From NCBI GenBank assembly GCA_045604285.1, contig JAZUNS010000122.1, forward strand, positions 1 to 61,994: 61,994 nt of DNA, read 5' to 3'. Both the position numbers and the translations under genes were made by a program. Every line of letters begins with the position of its first letter. Position 1 is the first letter of the stretch. Shown piece by piece: positions 54,029-61,994 of the stretch. This stretch comes from SIG636 sp045604285 (lineage in GTDB: Bacteria > Bacillota > Clostridia > Oscillospirales > CAG-382). A model generated the notes under the pieces. It saw only the letters and a list, made by a program, of their open reading frames with translations, was not told where the DNA came from and did no database searches.

Positions 54029-55579
54029 ATGGTTAATATAGTTTGTTCTGCGGCCGTTAACGGCATTGACGGCTTGATGGTTTCCGTAGAAAGTGTCAGC
54101 TACTCAAACCTAAAAGAAAAAATGGAAATTATTGGGTTGCCCGACACTGCAATAAGAGAAGCAGAAGGTAGGATACGAGGCGCCGCAGCTAACAGCGGTA
54201 TACCTTTAAGGCACGGTGTGCTTACGGTTAATTTAGCACCTGCTTCGCAGAAAAAAGAAGGTACCGGGTTGGATCTGCCAATACTTTTGTCAGTAATCGA
54301 TACCGACAAAATAGGCAGGCTGAATTTGGGAGCAAAATGCTTTGTTGGTGAATTATCCTTAACAGGTGAAATAAGGCCCATACACGGTGTGCTTTCTATG
54401 GCACTTGCCGCTAAGGATTCCGGCTTTCAAGAAATATACGTTCCCGAAGCAAATGCCGCAGAGGCTTCCATTGCAAGAGGGATTGACGTTATACCCGTCG
54501 CTAATTTAAAACAGCTTATCAATCATCTCAAGGGAAAAGAGATAATTGAACCGAAAAAGCTTACAATGAAGGAGTTGCAGGAAATTGCAGCTTTGGATAC
54601 TTTAGACTTTTGTGACGTTAAAGGTCAAGATGAAGCGAAATACGCTTTGGAAATTGCAGCGGCAGGCTTTCATAACGTACTGCTTATCGGCCCTCCAGGT
54701 TCCGGTAAAAGTATGCTTGCAAAAAGATTGCCGTCAATTATGCCGAGGATGACTTTAAATGATGCTATCGAAAGCACGCGCATACATTCCGTAGCAGGGA
54801 TTCTTCCTGCTAACACACCTTTAATCACATCCAGACCCTTCCGTTCACCTCATCATACCATCTCAGCAGCAGGTTTGGCAGGCGGCGGTAAGATACCTGT
54901 GCCGGGTGAAATTTCTTTGGCGCATAACGGTGTTCTTTTCTTGGATGAGTTCCCGGAATTTGACAAATCCGCTACAGAGATATTGCGTCAGCCTTTAGAA
55001 GACGGCAGCGTTACAATAACAAGAGTCAGTGGCAGTATTACTTATCCCTGCTCTTTCATGTTAGTCGCCGCAATGAATCCTTGCAAATGCGGATACTTTG
55101 GTCATTTAACAAAACCTTGTATATGTTCGCCTGCGTCCAGACTATCATACATAAACAAAATATCAGGACCACTGCTTGATAGAATTGACATCCAAATCGA
55201 AGTGCAATCCCTTGAATTCAACACACTTTCTTCAACATCAAGCGCTGAAGCCAGTGCCAGCATAAGGAAACGTGTTTCGGAAGCAAGAGCTTTTGCAGCA
55301 CAAAGGTTTGAGTTTGAAACCGTAGGCGGAAAGCCCCTTTTGTTTAATTCGCAAATGCGCACTGAACATATTAAGCGTTTTTGTAACCCCACCCAAAAAG
55401 GAATAGAATTACTGAAGAAGGCATACGATACATTAGGCTTGTCTGCAAGAGGTTATGACAAGATTTTAAAGCTTGCTCGTACTGTTGCAGATTTTGACAA
55501 AAGCGATATGCTGACCGAAGATCATATTTCATTAGCTATTCAGCTAAGAACACTTGACAGAAATTATTGGACAAAATAA
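54029..55579 (+). CDS. YifB/ComM-family Mg-chelatase-like AAA+ ATPase
   Basis: Hexameric AAA+ ATPase; the ComM member of this family promotes branch migration during natural transformation. The 516 residues have an N-terminal Lon-protease-like domain without clear protease residues (about 1-170), the AAA+ core with Walker A GPPGSGKSMLAKRLPS near 220-235 and Walker B NGVLFLDEFPEF near 303, MNPCKCGYFG, a zinc-like CxC/C set (KPCICSP), and a C-terminal lid domain. GAGGAA precedes the start. It stands alone between divergent PFOR and the next operon. Confidence 0.94.
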   Translation: MVNIVCSAAVNGIDGLMVSVESVSYSNLKEKMEIIGLPDTAIREAEGRIRGAAANSGIPLRHGVLTVNLAPASQKKEGTGLDLPILLSVIDTDKIGRLNLGAKCFVGELSLTGEIRPIHGVLSMALAAKDSGFQEIYVPEANAAEASIARGIDVIPVANLKQLINHLKGKEIIEPKKLTMKELQEIAALDTLDFCDVKGQDEAKYALEIAAAGFHNVLLIGPPGSGKSMLAKRLPSIMPRMTLNDAIESTRIHSVAGILPANTPLITSRPFRSPHHTISAAGLAGGGKIPVPGEISLAHNGVLFLDEFPEFDKSATEILRQPLEDGSVTITRVSGSITYPCSFMLVAAMNPCKCGYFGHLTKPCICSPASRLSYINKISGPLLDRIDIQIEVQSLEFNTLSSTSSAEASASIRKRVSEARAFAAQRFEFETVGGKPLLFNSQMRTEHIKRFCNPTQKGIELLKKAYDTLGLSARGYDKILKLARTVADFDKSDMLTEDHISLAIQLRTLDRNYWTK

Positions 55580-55687
55580 TGCATTATTTTAATGTGGGAA
55601 ATGTTGGAAACTTAGCATCAAAACCCAAAAAGTTGCATATATCCGATGGGTTTATATTAAAGTACGGCAGCGAAACCCACATTTTTC

Positions 55688-55712
55688 TGTGGAAAAGTAC
55701 GTTTTTTCCACA
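55688..55712 (+). terminator. Hairpin after the YifB gene
   Basis: Nine-bp hairpin TGTGGAAAA (55688-55696) and TTTTCCACA (55704-55712) in the 161-base gap before the next gene. T-richness lies in the arm, not after it, so the terminator call is tentative. A weak promoter-like pair (TTGCAT 55633, TATTAA 55655) lies just upstream. Confidence 0.45.
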
Positions 55713-55740
55713 TTATGTAATCTGCTAAAAAGGAAAAGCT

Positions 55741-56400
55741 ATGGACTACGAAGGTAATTATTTCCCCGATGAAGAGGAATCTTCACAAAGCAAAGGTAAA
55801 ACAGTAAGAAAAAAAATAATAAGATACGGCTTTTTTGGATTAATTTCTTTGATATACGTCGTCTCATTTGCAATATTGTTCACCAATTGCGAACTTGACC
55901 TATACACTCAAATCACTTTTTCCAAAAGAGCGCAGCAAATTTACAATGAATCTCCCGAAGATTTTGTTGTGTATGAAATGTATCCCCAGGTATTTATGAA
56001 CTATGACGGAAGCGTGCAGATAGACTGTGTAGTATATTCACCAACCGTTAACGAGCTTGAAATAGGAATAAAGTACAACAAAAAACTAATAGTAGACGGC
56101 AACGAGCCTACCTTTTTCCTTACTGATACCAATGAAAATTCATATAATGTCTGCAACGTTGTTTCAGATACTAAGGGCAGATATGTTTACGCGAGAATAT
56201 CTTTTGAGCAAGTAACGCTTAATTTAGAAGAAAATGTATATACCAACCCGGATTTCTCCGCCGATGCCGAGGGCGAAGGTGAGGCGTATGACACCTTAAA
56301 GTTCGTCTTAACGATTGATTATTCAGATTCCAAAGAAAACGAAGCACTAAGTATATTTAATAGCAACACAGCAATAGAAATAATCGATTTTAAACGATAA
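55741..56400 (+). CDS. Uncharacterised single-pass membrane protein
   Basis: I do not recognise the family. The 219 residues have a charged cytoplasmic start (about 1-28, with KKKIIRY just before the membrane), one membrane helix at about 30-50, and an outside domain of about 165 residues rich in predicted beta strands (VQIDCVVYSPTVNELEIGIKYN near 97-118). AGGAAAAG precedes the ATG. It opens a run of five envelope genes ahead of a two-component system; a role at the cell surface is inferred only from topology. Confidence 0.7.
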   Translation: MDYEGNYFPDEEESSQSKGKTVRKKIIRYGFFGLISLIYVVSFAILFTNCELDLYTQITFSKRAQQIYNESPEDFVVYEMYPQVFMNYDGSVQIDCVVYSPTVNELEIGIKYNKKLIVDGNEPTFFLTDTNENSYNVCNVVSDTKGRYVYARISFEQVTLNLEENVYTNPDFSADAEGEGEAYDTLKFVLTIDYSDSKENEALSIFNSNTAIEIIDFKR

Positions 56401-56431
56401 ACTTTTTCAATTTTAGGAGATTGATAGTTTT

Positions 56432-57331
56432 ATGTTTTATTTAAAGAAAGCTATGCTTGGTATTACAGCACTTGCGCTGTCTTTCGGTGTCCATTCAGCT
56501 AATTTTTATTTTTACAATCAAGATAGCATCGACACGAATAAAGCAGAAGCGCACGCAGATACCGTGGAAAGTATCAATGACAAAACTATGGATTTTTTGT
56601 TTCCTTATGTCGAAGTAGAAAGCACACCTGAGGAACCGGACTCCAGCACTCCTGCACCGTCATTGAACGTACCGGCAAATATGACGTATTCCGATGCTGA
56701 GTTTTCTAAGTTTAGCGACACATATCTTGGAGAAACTGCCGATGCAGGTGAAAACTACTTTGAAGATATTGTTTTTTGCGGCGATAGCTTGACATACGGT
56801 TTAGGATTGGACTCCAGATATTTAGGAAACTACAGTGTTGTTGCTTGGGGCGGGTTGGGTGTATACGATTACTTGGATTTTAAAAGTAAGCCTTGCTTTA
56901 ATAAGTCAGAAGAATTAAAATCGCCTATCGAGTGGCTTACCGAAATGCAGCCCTCGGTTGTTTACATAATGTTAGGGACCAACGGAATTGCAGTCTGGTC
57001 TAATGAATTGCACATAAACCTATACAACGAGATGCTTGACAGAATAGAAAGTGCTATTCCAAACGCTACTATAGTTCTTGTCGGCATCCCTGCTTGGGCA
57101 TCATTTAAGAATACCGAAACTTTCAACGGACAAAAGGTTGATAACTTCAATATGATGCTTTTAGAAACGGCTTATGCACGCGGACACTATTATTTAAATT
57201 TCGGCGACGCCACAAGAGATGAAAACGGCAATATAAGAGATGAATTATGCTCTACCGACGGTATTCATTGGCAAAAAGCCTGCAAAGAATTATATTTGAA
57301 ATATATTAGAACTCATACAATTTTTCAATAA
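56432..57331 (+). CDS. Secreted SGNH/GDSL-type hydrolase
   Basis: Serine ester hydrolase acting outside the cell. Of 299 residues, about 1-23 form a signal peptide or anchor, followed by a Pro/Ser/Glu-rich linker to about 90. The SGNH blocks are present: FCGDSLTYG with nucleophile Ser119, a Gly in WGGLGV, YIMLGTNG near 193 (Asn), and DGIH with Asp276 and His279. Members of this fold deacetylate peptidoglycan or polysaccharides or act as lipases; the substrate cannot be told. Binding site TAGGAGATTG precedes the ATG. Confidence 0.85.
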   Translation: MFYLKKAMLGITALALSFGVHSANFYFYNQDSIDTNKAEAHADTVESINDKTMDFLFPYVEVESTPEEPDSSTPAPSLNVPANMTYSDAEFSKFSDTYLGETADAGENYFEDIVFCGDSLTYGLGLDSRYLGNYSVVAWGGLGVYDYLDFKSKPCFNKSEELKSPIEWLTEMQPSVVYIMLGTNGIAVWSNELHINLYNEMLDRIESAIPNATIVLVGIPAWASFKNTETFNGQKVDNFNMMLLETAYARGHYYLNFGDATRDENGNIRDELCSTDGIHWQKACKELYLKYIRTHTIFQ

Positions 57332-57359
57332 AACGTAAAGCCCTTCAGGAGGTGTTGTT

Positions 57360-58169
57360 TTGGATAAAGTTAAACTTCCTTACCGAATAAAGAAAAAGAT
57401 TCCTTTCCTTGCAGTATATACCATTGTCAGCTTTATTATGTTGGTAATATCAGTAATGTGTTTGTTTTCCCCGTTTTTACCAATAACAAAGGATGTATTT
57501 TCATCTACTCAACAAACTGTCTATATGTTCATCGGCGGTATATGTACGCCCTTCTTCACCTTTTTTCTTTGTTACTCTCTTTTAAATACATTTTCACCCT
57601 CTGATGGTATCGTCATAACTGAAAAAGGCTTTTATGAAAAAACCATGGCAGATGGCTGCGTAGGATTCATTTCTGCAAGCTCTATAGTATCCCTAAAGCT
57701 TTTTGGCAACAAAAAGAAGCAGTTCTTGGGAGTTAAAATTGATTCGACTGCAGTTGAAAATTTAGGAAAAACAAAACGAGCTAAGCAGGAAATATTTAAC
57801 AATGTAGAATGCGGTATGCCGGCCGTAATTATACGCAGTTGCGATATTTCTGTTCCGATAAGAGACGTATTAAATACAATGCTGCAGCTATATGCCAAGC
57901 CTAAAACGGACGAGGAGACTGTTAGCAAAGATGTCGTTTCTATAGCAGAAACCGCTACAGACGATGCAATTTTAGAGCAAGCCCCTGAACAAGATATTGA
58001 ACAGGTTGAGTTTTTGTCAATCGTGGATGATGATAATGAGCTTGTGCCCTCCCCCTCTTCCGAGGCTCTCGACGACCTTCCCCTTACCATGGCCCCTGAA
58101 CAAGATACGCCACACATCACTAATATTGACGAGCTGTTATCGCACATTCTTAACAATAAAAACAATTAA
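57360..58169 (+). CDS. Uncharacterised two-helix membrane protein with PH-like domain (STM3941-like)
   Basis: The start is the TTG at 57360, seven bases after AGGAGG. The 269-residue product has two membrane helices (about 14-35 and 52-75) near the N-terminus, then a compact domain (about 80-180, TEKGFYEKTMADGCVGFISASSIVSLKLF in parts) that resembles the PH-like domain of STM3941-type proteins, and an acidic, low-complexity tail. EQAPEQD/MAPEQD occurs twice in the tail. Its stop overlaps the next start as TAATG, so the two are coupled. Function unknown. Confidence 0.6.
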   Translation: MDKVKLPYRIKKKIPFLAVYTIVSFIMLVISVMCLFSPFLPITKDVFSSTQQTVYMFIGGICTPFFTFFLCYSLLNTFSPSDGIVITEKGFYEKTMADGCVGFISASSIVSLKLFGNKKKQFLGVKIDSTAVENLGKTKRAKQEIFNNVECGMPAVIIRSCDISVPIRDVLNTMLQLYAKPKTDEETVSKDVVSIAETATDDAILEQAPEQDIEQVEFLSIVDDDNELVPSPSSEALDDLPLTMAPEQDTPHITNIDELLSHILNNKNN

Positions 58170-58990
58170 TGAAAAACAAAACATTAACACTTCTTATCAC
58201 TACTGCTTTCGCATTATTAATAGCTTTTGCTGTCACATTAATAAAGGATGGCGGCAATGAGAATACAATATCAGATTCCGCCGATGGCTCTATAGATGTT
58301 ATAGAAACAAGGGATGATAGTTCCAACCATTCTGAAGATCTGACAAGCATTGAAATCTCAGCTACTGAAACTTCTGTTTTTGACAGCGAAGCGATAACCG
58401 AAAGCTCGTGTTTAGAGAGTAAAGAAACGGTCACCGAAAGCAGCGAAGAAAGCTTGTCCGAACCAGATACCGCTGACAATCTTATTAACAATTGCAAAAA
58501 TATCGTTTCTGATGGTATTTATAAGCTTGTTATAACCAAGCAACGCAGAATAGGCGGTCTGTCGTTACCGATAGTAACCACATACTGGTTTGGTAAAGAT
58601 TATATCAACATTATTGAAGCAGAAACACACAATATTTCTACGGAAATATTTATCAATTCAAACGGTGCATATATGCTTAATTTATCAGAAAATTCTGCGT
58701 ATCTTATGCCTACTTCAACCGTTAAAATCCCCACAATAAATTTTAAGACGATTGATTATGTTTCAAGTGGAAACGTTACGATTGGAAACACGGTTTATAA
58801 AGTTGAAAAGTATTACAGCAAAGAAAACGACACTTTTTACGACCTGCTGTTTAGCGCAAACGAGATACAAAAGATCAAGGTATATAAATCAGAAACAGAC
58901 TACGAGCTGATTGGTTTTGAGCTTATAGACGACATTAGCGACGGCAGAAACTGCTTGCCGCAAGGTATTGAAATCATTGACAGACGATAA
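58169..58990 (+). CDS. Uncharacterised secreted or anchored protein with Ser/Glu-rich linker
   Basis: Family not recognised. The 273 residues have an N-terminal hydrophobic segment (about 5-24) that may be an uncleaved anchor, a linker to about 105 very rich in Ser, Glu, Asp and Thr, and a C-terminal domain with repeated beta strands (YKLVITKQRRIGGLSLPIVT near 118-137). The layered-strand look is a little like LolA/LppX-type lipid-binding folds, but this is only a guess. Coupled by TAATG to the preceding gene. Confidence 0.65.
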   Translation: MKNKTLTLLITTAFALLIAFAVTLIKDGGNENTISDSADGSIDVIETRDDSSNHSEDLTSIEISATETSVFDSEAITESSCLESKETVTESSEESLSEPDTADNLINNCKNIVSDGIYKLVITKQRRIGGLSLPIVTTYWFGKDYINIIEAETHNISTEIFINSNGAYMLNLSENSAYLMPTSTVKIPTINFKTIDYVSSGNVTIGNTVYKVEKYYSKENDTFYDLLFSANEIQKIKVYKSETDYELIGFELIDDISDGRNCLPQGIEIIDRR

Positions 58991-59010
58991 AAATATTGGA
59001 GTAAATTTGT

Positions 59011-60048
59011 ATGATTAGTAATCCTCTTATAGCTTTTTCAAACACTTATAACTTTCAAATAGAAAACGACTACGCCTTTGGAATCATTGAAGGATATATG
59101 GTTACTGTTTATAACAGTGGCACTAAGAAAACAGCTTTTATAAGCTGTTGCTTCCCTACTGATAGCACCCCCGAGGAGAACAAAATTAATTCTTATGCGT
59201 TTTCTGCTGAGATCAATAAAATTATTGATGACGGCTATCTTGCGCTTAAAAATTATGAGATAACTTGTGATTCTGTTTCTTTCACCACCGTAGAAGAGTT
59301 GAAAAATTTTGATAAAGCAGTAAAAAAACTAATAGAGCTTCTTATACATTTCAACATTCCCGGATGTGAGGTTTGTATTGATTGCGGAAGACCCATTGGC
59401 GATTCTCCAAAATGTGTTGTTGAAAGCCAAAACGCACACGTGATGTGCAAAGACTGCGCTGATGCATACGTTGAAGAAATTAGCAGCAGCGACGCTGTAA
59501 AGAACAAATCAAAATCACGGGTAAAAGGTACTTGTTGCTCTGTCATAGGAAGCTTATTGGGGCTTATTATTGCGCTGTTCGCCTATATTGTATTTGTTCC
59601 TGCCAATGATATTTTGGGGCTTAATCCCCTTATTCTTAATCTGCCTTTTGCGGCAATAACAACAATATTGTCATTCCTTTTTTACAGAATATTTACCGGT
59701 AACAAAAGCTTGGAGCGTATACTTCCCTGCCTTATAACTTCCGCACTATTCACCGTTATAAACGTTTATTTCTCCACGGCTATTATATATGCAAAAACAT
59801 TCGGAGTGTCCTCTTTCAATAGCGCATCCGGCGTTATGGGTATAATATTAAAATCCCCTGTTAACAATCCATATTTTAAGTCCGACGCCCTTTCTCACCT
59901 ATTTTACAGCGTAGTAATAGTAATAATCGTTGTATTGATATACTCAATAATTTTTGAAGAAAAGAAAGTGGCACCTTTAAAGGTATTTCCTATGAATTCC
60001 GGTAACATTGAATCCACCGATTACACAGAACCCAAAGAAGAGATTTAA
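59011..60048 (+). CDS. Uncharacterised four-helix membrane protein with a zinc-ribbon-like motif
   Basis: Family not recognised. Of 345 residues, 1-120 form a soluble mixed domain; four cysteine pairs follow: CEVCIDCGRP near 126-135 and CVVESQ...MCKDCADAY near 143-163, a pattern like a treble-clef or zinc ribbon. From about 175 four membrane helices run to about 320, ending in an acidic tail. TTGGAG precedes the start. It is 39 bases upstream of the response-regulator region and may belong to the same transcript. Confidence 0.65.
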   Translation: MISNPLIAFSNTYNFQIENDYAFGIIEGYMVTVYNSGTKKTAFISCCFPTDSTPEENKINSYAFSAEINKIIDDGYLALKNYEITCDSVSFTTVEELKNFDKAVKKLIELLIHFNIPGCEVCIDCGRPIGDSPKCVVESQNAHVMCKDCADAYVEEISSSDAVKNKSKSRVKGTCCSVIGSLLGLIIALFAYIVFVPANDILGLNPLILNLPFAAITTILSFLFYRIFTGNKSLERILPCLITSALFTVINVYFSTAIIYAKTFGVSSFNSASGVMGIILKSPVNNPYFKSDALSHLFYSVVIVIIVVLIYSIIFEEKKVAPLKVFPMNSGNIESTDYTEPKEEI

Positions 60049-60095
60049 GCAGCTTTTAAGAATCACGCTGCACAATTAATGCGGAGGTGAGCTTT

Positions 60096-60770
60096 ATGCG
60101 AGTTTTAGTAGTAGAAGACGAACAACGCATTGCTAACGCTTTATGCAGGATGATGGAAGATTGTAAATATGCATGTGACGTTGTCTACGACGGCATGGAT
60201 GGATATTTATACGCAGAAAGCGACATATACGACATTATAATCTTAGATATAATGTTGCCCCGTATGAACGGCATTGAAATAGTAAAGAAATTGCGAGAAA
60301 AAAGAATTAAAACACCTGTTTTACTTCTTACTGCCCGTGGTGAAACTGAAGAAAAGGTTAAGGGACTTGACAGCGGCGCCGACGATTATATGACAAAGCC
60401 ATTTGCCAAAGAAGAGCTTTTAGCAAGAGTAAGGGCATTGACACGCAGACAGGGTGAAGTTATTTTAGACGAAATCACATTTTCAGATATTACGCTAAAT
60501 TTATCAAGCTACACGTTAAACAGAGGTGAAAAATCTGTACATTTGGGCTTAAAAGAATTTGAAATTTTAAAGATTCTAATGTCTAACCCTAAAAGTGTTA
60601 CCCAAAAAGAGGATTTGATAACAAAGGTATGGGGCTATGATTCCGATGCGGAAGATAACAACGTTGAGGTATATATTTCTTTTATCCGCAAAAAACTTGC
60701 TTTTTTAGGCTCTAACGTTGTAATCGGAACTGTAAGAAAAATAGGCTACTTTTTGGAGGTCTCCTCTTGA
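60096..60770 (+). CDS. OmpR/PhoB-family response regulator
   Basis: DNA-binding partner of the sensor kinase encoded next. The ATG at 60096 is chosen over an in-frame GTG at 60087 because GGAGGTGA overlaps the latter; 224 residues. The receiver domain has acidic pocket Glu7-Asp8, phosphoacceptor Asp51 in ILDIMLPRMNG and the conserved Lys in TKPF near 101. The winged-helix domain (about 125-222) ends with VEVYISFIRKKL and RKIGYFLE. Target genes are not evident, but the five envelope genes upstream are candidates. Confidence 0.95.
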   Translation: MRVLVVEDEQRIANALCRMMEDCKYACDVVYDGMDGYLYAESDIYDIIILDIMLPRMNGIEIVKKLREKRIKTPVLLLTARGETEEKVKGLDSGADDYMTKPFAKEELLARVRALTRRQGEVILDEITFSDITLNLSSYTLNRGEKSVHLGLKEFEILKILMSNPKSVTQKEDLITKVWGYDSDAEDNNVEVYISFIRKKLAFLGSNVVIGTVRKIGYFLEVSS

Positions 60771-61927
60771 TTGCTAAACTCAGGATCAAGTTTGTTTCTA
60801 TCATGATGTTGATGGTTACTATTGTAATGCTGCTTGCTTTCTATTTCAATTACGTTATAATTAAAACTAATATGTATGAGCAAAGCATACAAACCTTAGA
60901 AGACGTTTTGAAGCACGGCAGATCTAATGACGCAAAGTCGTTTATTGTCAAAAAGGACGTTACAGGAATATACCAGCAACCAGGGCGCGAACGCGAAGAT
61001 ATAGAGCTTTTGGTAGAGGAAGCTTTGCTTTCTGAAAGCGACGTTGGTGAGATTGAGCAGGAAAAATTAAGGTTTATGAAAATAAACGTTCGCAGTTCCG
61101 TTCATATAGCTTTTACCAGCACGGTTGAAGAAAACATTACGCTTTATAATATGATGCGTTTCTCGACCTTCATAATAATATGCTGTTCTTTTGTAATCTT
61201 AGGCATTTCTGTTTTTTTGGCATATATTGCTACAAAGCCGATTTCAAAATCAATAACTGTTCAAAAGCAGCTTATCGCTGATGCGTCACACGAACTTAAA
61301 ACCCCTGTTACTGCAATTATTGCTTCTACAGATGTTCTTCTTTCCGACGCTTCCTTAACACCGGATGAACATAACTGGATTAGCGGTATAAAAACTTCTG
61401 CAGAAGATATGTCTTTTTTAATAAGTGATATGCTTCAATCGGCAAGCAACGAAAAGAAGCACACAAAAAACACTTTTGCAAAGATTGATCTATCTGACGT
61501 TGTTACGTCAACATGCTTAAATTTTGAAGCTGTTTTTTTTGAGGCTGGAAAAGAATTCTCATACACGATAGAAGATAATCTTATAATTATGGGAAATTTA
61601 AGCTCTATAAAGCAACTAATCAGAATCTTTTTGGATAATGCCTGCAAGCACTCTAATAACAAAGGGCGTATTCATTTAAGTTTAAAAGCGGTTAACGACT
61701 ACGCAGAGCTTTTTGTGCACAATACGGGAACACAAATACCGCAAGAAGAGTTGGCAAATATTTTTGATAGATTCTATCGCGTAGATAAATCACGATCTTC
61801 AACGTCAGGCTCTGGGCTGGGGCTATCTATTGCAAAACGAATAGCAGAAGAACATTCAACTAAAATCGGAGTCGGCAGCGAAATTACAGGAACATACTTT
61901 TGTATCGATTTCAAATTATCAAAATAA
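60767..61927 (+). CDS. Sensor histidine kinase
   Basis: Membrane sensor that phosphorylates the response regulator encoded upstream; translation starts at a TTG overlapping its stop (TTGA), after GGAGGT. Of 386 residues, membrane helices are at about 9-31 and 131-155, bounding an outside sensor region of about 100 residues without recognised domain. There is hardly any HAMP linker. The HisKA box has His175 in DASHELKTP; the ATPase domain shows the N box DNACKHSNN near 288 and GSGLGLSIAKR near 349. The signal is unknown. Confidence 0.95.
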   Translation: MIAKLRIKFVSIMMLMVTIVMLLAFYFNYVIIKTNMYEQSIQTLEDVLKHGRSNDAKSFIVKKDVTGIYQQPGREREDIELLVEEALLSESDVGEIEQEKLRFMKINVRSSVHIAFTSTVEENITLYNMMRFSTFIIICCSFVILGISVFLAYIATKPISKSITVQKQLIADASHELKTPVTAIIASTDVLLSDASLTPDEHNWISGIKTSAEDMSFLISDMLQSASNEKKHTKNTFAKIDLSDVVTSTCLNFEAVFFEAGKEFSYTIEDNLIIMGNLSSIKQLIRIFLDNACKHSNNKGRIHLSLKAVNDYAELFVHNTGTQIPQEELANIFDRFYRVDKSRSSTSGSGLGLSIAKRIAEEHSTKIGVGSEITGTYFCIDFKLSK

Positions 61928-61943
61928 TGTATTTAAAATCTAA

Positions 61944-61970
61944 AGGGCATCGTAGTTAAAACGATGCCCT
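61944..61970 (+). terminator. Hairpin after the sensor kinase gene
   Basis: Ten-bp hairpin with arms AGGGCATCGT (61944-61953) and complement (61961-61970) around a 7-base loop. No T-run follows, so termination strength is uncertain. Another short hairpin (TGACA/TGTCA) begins at 61979 at the window edge. Confidence 0.6.
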
Positions 61971-61994
61971 CAAGCTGATGACAAACCCTGTCAT

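Noticed and set aside
1..61994. CRISPR arrays, insertion sequences, tRNA or rRNA genes, attachment sites
   Set aside because: I looked along both strands and saw no regular repeat-spacer units, transposase-like genes, cloverleaf-like sequences or rRNA-like stretches.

Overview
The window reads as chromosomal DNA of an AT-rich anaerobic Gram-positive bacterium, most likely class Clostridia (gut Oscillospiraceae-like lineages would fit; this is inference). Supporting signs are strong AGGAGG-type ribosome binding sites throughout, a one-chain pyruvate:ferredoxin oxidoreductase, a class 1B dihydroorotate dehydrogenase with PyrK, a long single-chain PurL, a BMP-type lipoprotein transporter and a ZTP riboswitch. 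I see no rRNA, tRNA, CRISPR array, insertion sequence, phage gene or clear sign of recent transfer.

Layout. (1) 39-10469, plus strand: a tightly packed operon metA-nadA-nadB-nadC-phoH-ybeY-era-recO-mutS2-tcdA (methionine entry step, de novo NAD, then RNA and DNA housekeeping), ended by a hairpin at 10470-10497. (2) 10508-35700, minus strand: a nucleotide superlocus of about 25 kb. In transcription order it holds pyrC-carB-pyrK-pyrD-pyrF-pyrE-pyrB behind an attenuator-like leader; purE-purF-purM-purN-purO-purH(AICAR transformylase only)-purD-purL behind a ZTP riboswitch; then xpt behind an unrecognised structured leader with its own terminator, followed by a BMP nucleoside-type ABC transporter (binding lipoprotein, ATPase, two permeases). 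(3) 35974-48651, minus strand: a seven-gene operon with a giant solute-binding protein, two pairs of sugar-type ABC permeases, an NHL-propeller/TPR/Yip1 membrane protein and a large DUF5696-like secreted protein, with no ATPase of its own. (4) 49146-53819, minus strand: a VanY-like M15 peptidase homologue and PFOR. (5) 54029-61927, plus strand: a YifB/ComM-like ATPase, five envelope genes of mostly unknown function (one SGNH hydrolase) and an OmpR-type two-component system.

How it works together: region 2 joins de novo pyrimidine synthesis, de novo purine synthesis, base salvage and nucleoside uptake, each block with its own RNA-level switch. Its enzymes show three departures from textbook forms: PurF lacks the N-terminal catalytic cysteine, the usual bifunctional PurH is split into a transformylase and an archaeal-type PurO, and PyrB carries a C-terminal zinc domain with the exact cysteine spacing of the regulatory chain PyrI. 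Region 3 is the best candidate for an undescribed system: a carbohydrate sensing, processing and uptake locus whose binding protein carries duplicated sandwich-like domains and an unexpected cysteine-rich insert.
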